DNA of 64,000 nt. Source: Kamptonema formosum PCC 10802 (lineage in GTDB: Bacteria > Cyanobacteriota > Cyanobacteriia > Cyanobacteriales > Oscillatoriaceae). The position numbers and the translations under genes were made by a program. Shown here piece by piece: positions 16,916-25,106 of the stretch (its first letter is position 1; the number at the start of each line of letters is the position of its first letter). The DNA is taken from the NCBI RefSeq assembly GCF_000332335.1, contig NZ_KB235948.1, forward strand, positions 623,379-687,378, given 5' to 3'. The notes below the pieces were generated by a model that made no database searches, was not told where the DNA came from, and saw only the letters and a list, made by a program, of their open reading frames with translations.

Positions 16916-19090
16916 CTAAATCTGGGTGAAATCCGCAGCGGTGAGAGTCGGGGCTTGAATCCCGATCAGCGTCGCCAAATATTCGCCGGTGCCAGCCAAC
17001 CGGAGCGCGGTATCAGCGCCGGCAGCTTCGATGAGAATATCCTTAAACGCCAGACCCGAACCCAGACCGATGGCGTCCTCACCAGGGGTAAAATCGGTGA
17101 TAATGTCTCCAGCCGGCTGAGAAAGGCCGCCATCTCCGGGCGAGTAGGCGAATATATCCGCACCGGCACCCCCCGTGAGGGTGTCAGCGCCAACAGCGCC
17201 GGTGATTTTGTCAGCGCCGGCACCCCCGTCAATCCGGTTGGCGACAGGATTGCCCAAGATAGCGTCATTGCCTTGGGAACCCACCAGATTTTCGATAGTC
17301 GTGCCAAAGGCAATCACCGTGGCGTAAATGTCAGTCGTATAAGTTTTCGTCGCGTACACCGGCTGGCTGTTCTGTGTGCCGACCTGTTCGGTCACCGTAT
17401 AAGTCGCTCCATTCAGGGCGCTGGTAGTCGTGTTGCGACCGCCCTCATTCATGTCAAAATAGTAGCTGTCCGTTGCCGGCAGGGCAGCAAAATCCAGCGT
17501 GTCGGCACCGGCGGCGTCCCAGATACTCTGCTTGACATCGAAAAACGTGCCGATATCAAACGTGTAGGTTGTGTCGGTGCTGTTAAAATCACTCATCCCG
17601 TAGAGATCCTGCAGGGCTCGCACGTCGAATGCCATCGGCGACTTGGCTCCAACGCCAGCAAAGTTGTAACTCATTACGGTGTTCGTATCGTTATCTTTGG
17701 CCGCAGAGAGGAATGGCCCGACTTCGACGGCCTGCTGGTTTGCGTCACTCTGGGTAGAGTTTGAGTAGTCATAGGGGTGTTTTAGGCCCAAGGCATGACC
17801 GATCTCGTGAATCAAAGCTTCGTAGCCGAAACTGCCCGGGCCGCTGGAGAATGCCTCATTTGGATCTGTTTCATAATCGCGGCTTAAATGCACGTCCCCG
17901 GCAATTTGCTGGCTCACGCCAGAACTTTCTTGAGGCGGCTGATAGGCGTAGGCGTAAAAATTGTTGCTCCCATCCCCGTTGGAAAACATGATTCGGATCT
18001 GACCTTCGCTGGGCGGTCTGTCTGGCACCTCGACGATATTGAAAGGCAGGATTTCGTCATACTTTTGCATAATCTGGCGGACATTATTTTTGATGGCATC
18101 GCTGACCTCCCCAACGCCAGATTCCTCTCCCGGGTACAAAAAGGCACTCGCAGTTGTCACAAAACTGTAGGTGAGAGTGCCACCGGCGGAGACATCCCAC
18201 ACTTGTGCCGACGCCGTCTGTGTGGTGTCCGTCGCGGTCGTGCCAGTTGTCTGACCGGTTGTGCTAGTAGTTGCCTGTGCGTCTCCGAAAAATGACGGTG
18301 AGCCCGGAAAAACTAAGCTGCTAATTGCCTCTCGATCCAAGAAAAGAGACGGGCGGCGACCCTCTGTCTGGCCAAAGGTTACATAGTGTTCAAACGCCTG
18401 CCGGTTGCTCAGACCTGCCGCTCTCAAGTCTCGGTTCGTGTTCAGATAGTATGACGGGTCGAATACCGGCGAGGCGCGGCGTCCCTCATCCAAACCGCTA
18501 ATCAAATAGTGCTCAAACAGTTGCTTGTTGTTTAAGCCTGCTGCTACGAGATCCGGGTTGTTAATCCGATAGTAGTTGGCGTCGAAAAACCGTGAGGCTT
18601 TGCGCCCCTCCGCCAGGCCATTCGTCATATAGTGATTGAAGGCAAATTCGTACTCGCTCTGAAGAATCTGCTCTTCTAGCGTTCCCGTACCACTGCTGCT
18701 GGACCCGCCAGTTAAGGTATCCGACACCAAGGAGTCGAGAGCGTACTGTGACGCCGCATCAGCTACGTCCTGGTTGTGTTCTAAATAGTAGGTAAAATCG
18801 AAGAAAGGTGAGGGATCGCGACCCTGGAATATCACATCCTGTTGAAAATCTATCAGCAAGTCCCTGTCGCTAATGGTGTCCTGATCTGAATTATTTTCTC
18901 GATAGTAAGGGAGGTCAACATAAAGCGAGAATAGGCGTCCTTCTGCCAGTCCATACGTTTCCAAGTGCGACAGGAGCTGATCATCGTTAAGTCCTGCCAA
19001 GTCAGGATTGCTAATGCGATATAGGTTCAGATCGACTATATCTAATGGTAGGGATTTGGGGGGGGTCGGTATACCAACAGCTGTAGCCAT
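16916..19090 (-). CDS. Serralysin-like (M10) RTX metalloprotease with N-terminal YY/EGR repeats
   Basis: 724 residues; ATG 19090 has AGGAG seven bases upstream. Residues ~15-280 hold five repeats of ~40-75 residues with a pattern like FDxxYYLxxNxDLxxAGLxxxQxFEHYxxxGxxEGRxxS. A Thr/Ser-rich linker leads to a zincin domain: HEIGHALGLKHP (~426-437, three zinc-binding histidines) and the Met-turn TVMSYNF. The C-terminal part has hemolysin-type calcium repeats (GSQGNDAILGN, GGAGADKITG, GADTLTGGAGADIF) and a terminal domain typical of type I secretion substrates. There is no signal peptide, which fits type I export, though no ABC exporter lies nearby. Likely role: a secreted calcium-dependent protease. 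Confidence 0.93.
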   Translation of the reverse strand: MATAVGIPTPPKSLPLDIVDLNLYRISNPDLAGLNDDQLLSHLETYGLAEGRLFSLYVDLPYYRENNSDQDTISDRDLLIDFQQDVIFQGRDPSPFFDFTYYLEHNQDVADAASQYALDSLVSDTLTGGSSSSGTGTLEEQILQSEYEFAFNHYMTNGLAEGRKASRFFDANYYRINNPDLVAAGLNNKQLFEHYLISGLDEGRRASPVFDPSYYLNTNRDLRAAGLSNRQAFEHYVTFGQTEGRRPSLFLDREAISSLVFPGSPSFFGDAQATTSTTGQTTGTTATDTTQTASAQVWDVSAGGTLTYSFVTTASAFLYPGEESGVGEVSDAIKNNVRQIMQKYDEILPFNIVEVPDRPPSEGQIRIMFSNGDGSNNFYAYAYQPPQESSGVSQQIAGDVHLSRDYETDPNEAFSSGPGSFGYEALIHEIGHALGLKHPYDYSNSTQSDANQQAVEVGPFLSAAKDNDTNTVMSYNFAGVGAKSPMAFDVRALQDLYGMSDFNSTDTTYTFDIGTFFDVKQSIWDAAGADTLDFAALPATDSYYFDMNEGGRNTTTSALNGATYTVTEQVGTQNSQPVYATKTYTTDIYATVIAFGTTIENLVGSQGNDAILGNPVANRIDGGAGADKITGAVGADTLTGGAGADIFAYSPGDGGLSQPAGDIITDFTPGEDAIGLGSGLAFKDILIEAAGADTALRLAGTGEYLATLIGIQAPTLTAADFTQI

Positions 19091-19511
19091 AGGTGTTCTC
19101 CTAGGTAGGGCAAACTTTCTTCTATTTAAAGGGAGCGGTATTTTTACTGTCAGGGAATAAAAATTTCCCCGAACACAGAACTTCCTCGGACTCAATCGGC
19201 TGGCGTCTGGCGAGGGGCGCTGGGACTAAAACCTGTCCACTCCGCTCAATCAATCATAATAAAAACCTCACCTCCCCACACTCCAAGTTCCCCCCGCGCC
19301 TGGGGGAGGGCAGAGAAGATTGAGAGCTGAGGCGCGGGTGCCGGCAGAGGGCGGGAACGGATTTACTCACACAAAAGGGCAAACTCAAAAGGGCAAAAAA
19401 CTGTGACTGGCTTCTCCCCCACCCCCTGCCAACAGGCGGCTCTGATGAGAGCGGCAAGGATGATATTAGCGCATCCGATAGCAGGATTGCCGCCTAAGCG
19501 AGCCGCCGGCA

Positions 19512-20255
19512 CTATCGCAAGGTCTGGCCAAAGAGCTGCAGCACTTGCTTCCAGGCATCCGCTGCGGCTTCGGGACTGTAACTAGCCCGCTGGTCGCAGA
19601 AAAAGCCGTGATCAGCGCCGGCGTAACGAAAGACGCGGTGGGGGATGTGATGTTTCTGGAGTTCCGCCTCAATTTGGTCAACTTGCTCCGCTGGGATGCT
19701 GGCGTCCGAGGTGCCAAAAAACACCCAGATCGTGCCGGTGATGTCCTTGGTGCGGGTGAGGGAGGGCTCGCCACCCCCAGGCGTCCAGTTGGTAATGCCG
19801 GCACCGTAAAATGAGGCGGTGGCCTTAATATCGGGCAGGGTGGCGGCCAGGTAGGCGACGTGGCCACCGAAGCAGAAGCCAATGCAGCCGGTGGCGTCTG
19901 GTTTGACAAACGGCTGAGCTTTCAGGTAGTCGATTGCCGCTTGGATATCCCCGAGAAGCTGTGACACTTGGGTCTGTTCCTTGTAGCGCCGGCCCTGCTG
20001 AATGTCTTGAGGAGTGTAGCCGGTTTCAAAATCCGGTGCGAGGCGCTGGTAGATAGCCGGTGCGATGGCCACGTAACCCTGCTTAGCAATCCGCTCCGTG
20101 ACATCCCGGATGTGGGAGTTGACCCCAAATATCTCCTGGATCACCACAACAGCTGGAAAAGGCCCCTCGCCCTCAGGCTGGGCCAGGTAAGCAGCAATTG
20201 GCAAATCGCCGTTATAAATGCTAGCGCGAGCGGTGAGAATCTCTTGGTCTGCCAT
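19512..20255 (-). CDS. Dienelactone hydrolase family protein
   Basis: 247 residues, alpha/beta-hydrolase fold without signal peptide. The catalytic triad is visible: Cys in GCIGFCFGGHVAYLAA, Asp in FFGTSDASIPAEQ, His in RYAGADHGFFCDQR. The N-terminus (IAAYLAQPEGEGPFPAVVVIQEIFGVNSHIRDVTERIAKQGYVAIAPAIYQR) is the family signature with the oxyanion-region Glu. Family members hydrolyse dienelactone or other esters and lactones; the true substrate is unknown. The gene is flanked by gene-free spacers (421 bases before the serralysin-like gene's start and 595 bases before plmA), so it is probably monocistronic. Confidence 0.92.
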   Translation of the reverse strand: MADQEILTARASIYNGDLPIAAYLAQPEGEGPFPAVVVIQEIFGVNSHIRDVTERIAKQGYVAIAPAIYQRLAPDFETGYTPQDIQQGRRYKEQTQVSQLLGDIQAAIDYLKAQPFVKPDATGCIGFCFGGHVAYLAATLPDIKATASFYGAGITNWTPGGGEPSLTRTKDITGTIWVFFGTSDASIPAEQVDQIEAELQKHHIPHRVFRYAGADHGFFCDQRASYSPEAAADAWKQVLQLFGQTLR

Positions 20256-20850
20256 CTGGATTGCAATGGATAGGGTAGAAGTGTCGAAAATCTAGAGTGT
20301 CATATCTAGCGCTTGCAGGAAAAGTCTATATTAAAAAAAGAAGCGCACATTAGCCCCGGCAGCTTTCCCTCGCGAGATAATGAGAATTCTTTGAAAGAAA
20401 TCCCAGCAAACCCACACCAGACGCTCCCTGCGTCCCACCCCCCGTGAGCCCAATCTTTAGCCCTGTCCTCTACCCTTTCCCACCCCCCCCGTCCCGCCGG
20501 TACCCACAGGGGGCCATTTCCAGGCTGGATTTGTCAGGTTGGGGGCAGGGAGAGGGGCTTTGGCGGCAGAACGGGAACATTTTTTTTGGCTCGCGGGTGC
20601 CGGTGCGACAGGATTGTTTAATTTCTAGCATTTCTCCCCCTCTCCGGCGCAGTCCCCAGGCTGCCGTTCCCATCCGCCAGCCCTGTTTTTGTTCGCGGGG
20701 GGCGAGGCGAGCTGCGGTGAGGGGCTCATCCCACCACTGCGCAACGCCTGTCAGACAGCTCCCGTTTGCCTTCTCTATAAAATCAAAAAAAATGGCACGT
20801 GTGCCAGGGCAGTTTCGTCTGTTTCCTCTAAGCGCATCCGAGGTTCCGTG
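20256..20850. other. Gene-free spacer upstream of plmA
   Basis: 595 bases between the divergent dienelactone-hydrolase and plmA genes. It contains poly-purine and poly-C runs (cccaccccccccgtcccgccgg) and no open frame resembling a protein. I see no clear promoter boxes or RNA gene. Confidence 0.5.
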
Positions 20851-21834
20851 ATGGTTCAGTTTCACATTCAGCCAGACAGCGACATTCCAGCATCAAACCA
20901 GCTGTTTAATCAAATCCGATTTGCGATCGCATCGAGGCAGTATCCCCCCGGACACCAGCTGCCCAGCACGCGAATGCTGGCCATGCAGACCGGCCTGCAC
21001 CGCAACACGATCAGCAAGGTGTACCGGCAGTTAGAAGAAATCGGGCTCGTGGAAGCCCGTGCGGGGTCGGGCATTTACGTCCGAGCCCAAGGCCACGAGG
21101 GGGGCACACGCCTGAAATCTCCCATCTTGGAACAGCACCCCCAGGCGTACAAAGTGGTGCAGACTAGCCTGGACGAACTGCTCAACCAGGGGTGCTCCCT
21201 CAACCAGGCTAGAGAGCTTTTCCTGGCCGAAATTGACTGGCGCTTGCGCTGCAGCGCCCGGGTGCTGGTCACCGCTCCGGGCCAGGATATTGGCGTCGGA
21301 GAGTTGATGGCCCAGGAATTGGAGCAGGCGCTTCGCATTCCCGTGCAGTTGGTGCCGCTCGACCAGCTGAGCAAAACCCTGGATCAAGCTCAATCGAGCA
21401 CGGTAGTCACCAGCCGCTATTTTATCGGAGAAGCCGAGGCGATCGCAAGACCCAAAGCGGCCCGCGTCATCCCCGTGGATATCTACGACTACGCCAAAGA
21501 AATCCAGCTAGTAAAAAACCTGCCGAAAGACACCTGCTTCGGTATCGTTAGCCTCAGTTTGGGCATCCTGCGAGCTGCAGAAGTGATCATCCACAGCTTG
21601 CGGGGCGACGACTTGCTGGTCATGACGGCCCAAACTAGAGATGCCTACAAAGTCAATGCCATTGTCCGCGCTGCCCGCACCGTTGTTTGCGACCAAGCCA
21701 GTTACGCTGCGGTGAAAACCGCTATCGCAGCCGCCAGAGAGGATCTGATTCGCCCACCTCAAGTTATTTTCTGCGAAAATTATATCGGCGCTGCCTCGAT
21801 TAACCTGCTCAAACGCGAACTGGGTTTGGCTTAA
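20851..21834 (+). CDS. plmA: GntR-family regulator PlmA
   Basis: 327 residues from ATG 20851. The N-terminal winged helix of the GntR type (DIPASNQLFNQIRFAIASRQYPPGHQLPSTRMLAMQTGLHRNTISKVYRQLEEIGLVEARAGSGIYVRAQG) is followed by a C-terminal ~230-residue domain that is characteristic of PlmA and highly conserved in cyanobacteria. PlmA was described for plasmid maintenance in Anabaena and later as a partner of PipX and the PII protein in nitrogen signalling. The coding frame extends upstream to 20689 but that part does not resemble the family. It stands alone after a 600-base non-coding spacer; the nitroreductase gene follows at 21917. Confidence 0.9.
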   Translation: MVQFHIQPDSDIPASNQLFNQIRFAIASRQYPPGHQLPSTRMLAMQTGLHRNTISKVYRQLEEIGLVEARAGSGIYVRAQGHEGGTRLKSPILEQHPQAYKVVQTSLDELLNQGCSLNQARELFLAEIDWRLRCSARVLVTAPGQDIGVGELMAQELEQALRIPVQLVPLDQLSKTLDQAQSSTVVTSRYFIGEAEAIARPKAARVIPVDIYDYAKEIQLVKNLPKDTCFGIVSLSLGILRAAEVIIHSLRGDDLLVMTAQTRDAYKVNAIVRAARTVVCDQASYAAVKTAIAAAREDLIRPPQVIFCENYIGAASINLLKRELGLA

Positions 21835-21916
21835 CTCAAATTCTGCCCTGCTTTTTCCTGCTGGAGATCGCTCAATTCCCAGCCCTCAACGGTGACAGCT
21901 AACCCCTAACTGAATT

Positions 21917-22588
21917 ATGACGATTGAAATGCATCCTTCTGTTGGCTTAAAAGAGGCCATTGAACAGCGCCGCGCCGCCCGCTCTTTCCGACCCGACCCG
22001 ATCCCACCGGCACTCCTGCAAGAAATTTTCCGCCTGGGGCTTCGCGCTCCCTCCGGTTACAATTTGCAGCCTTGGCGGTTTATTGCTGTCCAAGAGCAAG
22101 ACAACAAGGATAAGCTAAAGGCTTGCGCCTTTGACCAGCGGCAGGTTGGGGAAGCGCCGGTGGTGCTAATTTGCTGCGGCGACCGGCGCGTGGCACAACC
22201 CGCATACATTGAATCTGTTATCCAGCTGGGCTTGAATGCCGGTGCGCTCAATGAGGCTTATGCGGAGGTGATGCGCCAGAAAATCCCCGCCTTGTTTCAG
22301 TACCGCCCCTGCTTTGAGTCACTGGAAGCTTGGACGAACCGGCACACCATGCTCGCCGTGGCTCACCTGATGATTGCCGCCAAGAGTTTCGGCGTGGACA
22401 GCTGCCCGATGGAAGGGTTTGTCAGCGCTCAGGTTAAAGAGGCGTTCAATATTCCCCCAGAAGTCGATGTCTGCTGTTTGCTGGCGCTGGGTTACGCAGC
22501 TGAACCGTTTAAACCCTACGGTGGCCGGTTTGACACTGACCGCGTTTTCTATGGCGAAAGCTTTGGCGAACCCTTTCAGCTACAGTAA
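21917..22588 (+). CDS. Nitroreductase family flavoprotein
   Basis: 223 residues. FMN-binding signature at the N-terminus (IEQRRAARSFRPDPIPPALLQEIFRLGLRAPSGYNLQPWRFIAVQ), a central SCPMEGF and a C-terminal LALGYAAEPFKPYGGR, as in NAD(P)H-dependent nitro/quinone reductases of the NfsB/NfnB type. It would act as a cytosolic homodimer; the physiological substrate cannot be told. It lies 82 bases downstream of plmA in the same direction, so co-transcription is possible, although no functional link is known to me. It is followed by G/C hairpin repeats. Confidence 0.92.
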   Translation: MTIEMHPSVGLKEAIEQRRAARSFRPDPIPPALLQEIFRLGLRAPSGYNLQPWRFIAVQEQDNKDKLKACAFDQRQVGEAPVVLICCGDRRVAQPAYIESVIQLGLNAGALNEAYAEVMRQKIPALFQYRPCFESLEAWTNRHTMLAVAHLMIAAKSFGVDSCPMEGFVSAQVKEAFNIPPEVDVCCLLALGYAAEPFKPYGGRFDTDRVFYGESFGEPFQLQ

Positions 22589-23035
22589 GGGCTTCGCACA
22601 TTTACTTCGCACATTGGTAGAGTGAGCCCCAGAACCTCACCCCCCATCCCCCTCCCCGCGTGCGGGGAGGGCGAGTAAGAGTGGGAATCTCTGCCCCTCT
22701 TTCCCACAAGCAGATTAAAAGCGTAACAGCTTAATATTTGCCACCAGCAGATATGGCAAACAGAACATTTCATACTTTTAAGCTGCATAAATTACATTTA
22801 TGCCTTTAAGCCGCAAGGGGTATGATCTTTTTTATACTAGCTCTTGTGCAGGCCATATTTCCTCGTTCCCAGGCTCCGCCTGCCTCTGGTGTGAGTAGCG
22901 AGAGTTGGCTTTCTATTCCCGGCGCTCTAGCCGGTTGCGGCAATTGCTGTTCAGGCGCAACAGAAAAATTAGATGGAAGTAGCCAGAAACCCGGTTTCTT
23001 TAAGAAACCGGGTTTCTCAGTCTCTTATAATCCGC
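22589..23035. repeat. Repeat-rich spacer (G/C hairpin, 'gcagattaaaagc' element, AAACCCGGTTT hairpin)
   Basis: It contains a cctccccgcgtgcggggagg hairpin at about 22650-22672 that could terminate the nitroreductase transcript. An element gcagattaaaagcgtaacag at about 22708 recurs at 41505 and, inverted, near 44400 and 54780. A ttcccaggctccgcctg fragment lies at 22862, and the AGAAACCCGGTTTCTT hairpin at 22984-23020. No gene is visible. Confidence 0.65.
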
Positions 23036-24583
23036 TCACTTCCGCCACCGGCTCGCACACCACCACAATCTAATCCCAATTCCAGTGATTGCACCGGCGG
23101 TGAGTGCGACAATCAAGCAATAGATACCCAAAGTTGCCGGCACTAACCAGGAGTCCGGTACATGCAGGTGCTTGGACAAAAAGAAATCTAACTTATACCT
23201 CTCTAAGACTTCTGGTTTGTCCTTGGCGGGGTTAAACGCTGGAAAATTGCCCGACAGTGAGGCGGCGGCTGAACCGGCACCCAATCCCACACCCACCATC
23301 GCGACGATTGTTTGGAAATTCCGGTCCCGCTGAGCGTGCTCAATCTCTGTCATTCCCCGAATCGAGTTGATCAAATCCCCTAAGACTTGCAACCCCGGAC
23401 TTAAATTTTCAGAATCCTTTTGCAGTTGCAGCAGGTATTTATTTGTGATATAATCGCTGAAGCATTCCAGGAATTTCAGGTCAGAGGGGCGCTGCCAGTG
23501 TGCCAGCTGGGCTAGGAAAGAAGGCGGCTCCCCACCGGCACCCTTTGCGCCAGATGCTGGCACCCGCAACCAGGAGGCAGCCCCATCCGGCAATAGGCTC
23601 TGGATAGAAGCCTCTGCGGCTGTTTGCTGCATTCTTGCCAGTCGCTTTTGATAGTTTAGCAAATTAATTTCTACCGTGCGGCTTTGGTTGCCGAGATTGT
23701 TCAACGCAATGGTATAATTAAAGAGAGTCTCCTGGGCGTCAGCGAGGATTTTGCTGCGTTTCTTTAGGGGTGCGGTTTTGCTGTCTCTGACATAAACTTG
23801 GATGTCCGCAAATTGCTTTTTCAGCTGCTGTTTCAGGTAGCAGCTTTGGCCATAAGCCCACAGCATTTTGTGCCGGTAGCCAAACAGGCGCATCCAGCTG
23901 AAATTCAACTTGGCCGCTCTCTTGGCAGCCCTTTCATCGGGATATAAAGCTATGATAACATGGTGGGATTGCTGGATGTCTTGAATCCTGGGCGGCTTTG
24001 CCGGTGAGGGCAAATCTCCAGTCTCTCTCATCACCAAGCGGTAGCGCGACAGTTCAAACAGGGTTCCCCCCAGCAACCGCCCTTGTCCTTGCATGTCTTG
24101 CTCCCAGTTCAATCCCAATTCTAACTCTTGACAGCACTTTTTGGCAATCTCTTCCGGATTGGCGTTGGGGTTGGCTAGCTGAGCGAAAATCAGCCAGGTT
24201 TGCCCGATGGTTGCTGCGTAACCGTTCAGTTTTTCCTCTATTATCCCTTTGAATTTCGCGACGCACTCGGCTGGGTGGCGCGTGCTGTTTTGCGCGAAGG
24301 AACAAGCCAGCAGCAGCCCATAAGTATCATTCAGGCGGACGGGATAGTAATAGCCCTCAAAAGGTTTGTCCCTGTCTGGGAATTTCTCCCTTCGGTTGGG
24401 CAGCAGTTCGCGGTACTCGGTTTCAACGGCTATGTCCAATTGTAAGAGGGTGTCTCGCAGGGATTCGGGCAACTTGCCGGCAAACAATTTCCGATTCTTG
24501 TCCAAATCGTCTGGGCTTTCTCCCAAGCCTTCCCGCAAGTCGTAGAGAAATAGATACAGGTTAGGATAAATCAGGTCGCTCAT
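23036..24583 (-). CDS. Conserved protein with C-terminal membrane anchor (paralogue of 50227-51678)
   Basis: 515 residues; I do not recognise a named family. The N-terminus MSDLIYPNLYLFLYDLREGLGES is distinctive and has a counterpart in the protein at 50227. The middle (~270-330) is helical and probably coiled coil (RSKILADAQETLFNYTIALNNLGNQSRTVEINLLNYQKRLARM). Near the C-terminus is SIRGMTEIEHAQRDRNFQ, then two hydrophobic segments (TIVAMVGVGLGAGSAAASL and ATLGIYCLIVALTAGAITGIGI) ending RLWWCASRWRK. Likely a membrane protein with a large cytosolic head. Its ATG directly follows the stop of the preceding gene (TAAATG), so they are an operon. It is divergent from the caspase/WD40 gene, suggesting a joint role. 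Confidence 0.75.
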   Translation of the reverse strand: MSDLIYPNLYLFLYDLREGLGESPDDLDKNRKLFAGKLPESLRDTLLQLDIAVETEYRELLPNRREKFPDRDKPFEGYYYPVRLNDTYGLLLACSFAQNSTRHPAECVAKFKGIIEEKLNGYAATIGQTWLIFAQLANPNANPEEIAKKCCQELELGLNWEQDMQGQGRLLGGTLFELSRYRLVMRETGDLPSPAKPPRIQDIQQSHHVIIALYPDERAAKRAAKLNFSWMRLFGYRHKMLWAYGQSCYLKQQLKKQFADIQVYVRDSKTAPLKKRSKILADAQETLFNYTIALNNLGNQSRTVEINLLNYQKRLARMQQTAAEASIQSLLPDGAASWLRVPASGAKGAGGEPPSFLAQLAHWQRPSDLKFLECFSDYITNKYLLQLQKDSENLSPGLQVLGDLINSIRGMTEIEHAQRDRNFQTIVAMVGVGLGAGSAAASLSGNFPAFNPAKDKPEVLERYKLDFFLSKHLHVPDSWLVPATLGIYCLIVALTAGAITGIGIRLWWCASRWRK

Positions 24584-25045
24584 TTAAATAACGGGCTGGT
24601 TGAGAAAGTGCCAGAGTTTTTCCAGCAGGCTCAGTTTTTTGGCCGTATCCTCAGGGGCGGGAGTCGCCAAGACGTTAATCGTCATGTTGAGAATTTCATC
24701 GCTTTCCCATTCCGGTTTGCCCTCAAACCAGGGGCGTTTGGAGATTTCTTCCCTCGGGGGAAGTGCCTGTTTGATTTCGGTTTCCGCCGGCAGCCAGTCT
24801 GGAGAAATTGGGCCATCGAGCGCTTCTAGCCCCGCGAGCGCCTTTGCATACAGTTGCGAGAAACCGGCATTGCCGGCAAGTTGGGCTGTCAGCTCAGCGG
24901 CGAACTCCTGCGAGTCTTCCGGGTACAGGGCCAATTTTTGACCGGCCTGTTTTAAGGCGTATCGCTCCTCAGGCGCGAGCGGGGTTTCTAAATTGTGTAA
25001 TGCTAGCAATACAGCCAGCCAGGGGTTGGGAGCCGGTGCGGGCAT
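24584..25045 (-). CDS. Hypothetical protein in operon with membrane protein, 153 aa
   Basis: I do not recognise a family. From ATG 25045 it reads MPAPAPNPWLAVLLALHNLETPLAPEERYALKQAGQKLALYP..., largely helical, acidic and soluble, ending EDTAKKLSLLEKLWHFLNQPVI. Starts at 25087 or 25138 are open but would run across a TATAAT box on this strand (about 25067-25072) and into the divergent caspase gene, so I prefer 25045. Stop and next start abut (TAAATG), so it is translated with the membrane protein at 23036-24583. A plausible role is an adaptor between that protein and the caspase/STAND protein; this is inference from arrangement. Confidence 0.65.
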   Translation of the reverse strand: MPAPAPNPWLAVLLALHNLETPLAPEERYALKQAGQKLALYPEDSQEFAAELTAQLAGNAGFSQLYAKALAGLEALDGPISPDWLPAETEIKQALPPREEISKRPWFEGKPEWESDEILNMTINVLATPAPEDTAKKLSLLEKLWHFLNQPVI

Positions 25046-25059
25046 AGATCCAGCGGGGA

Positions 25060-25080
25060 ATTTTGTATCATTATATATTA
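25060..25080 (-). promoter_or_regulatory. TATAAT -10 box in the divergent spacer
   Basis: The minus strand reads ttaatatataatgatac, a consensus -10 box about 20 bases before ATG 25045. No good -35 box is visible. The spacer between the two divergent starts is only about 60 bases, so transcription in both directions is probably linked. Confidence 0.4.
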
Positions 25081-25106
25081 AATCCATCTTAGCAGGTTCT
25101 ACAGCC

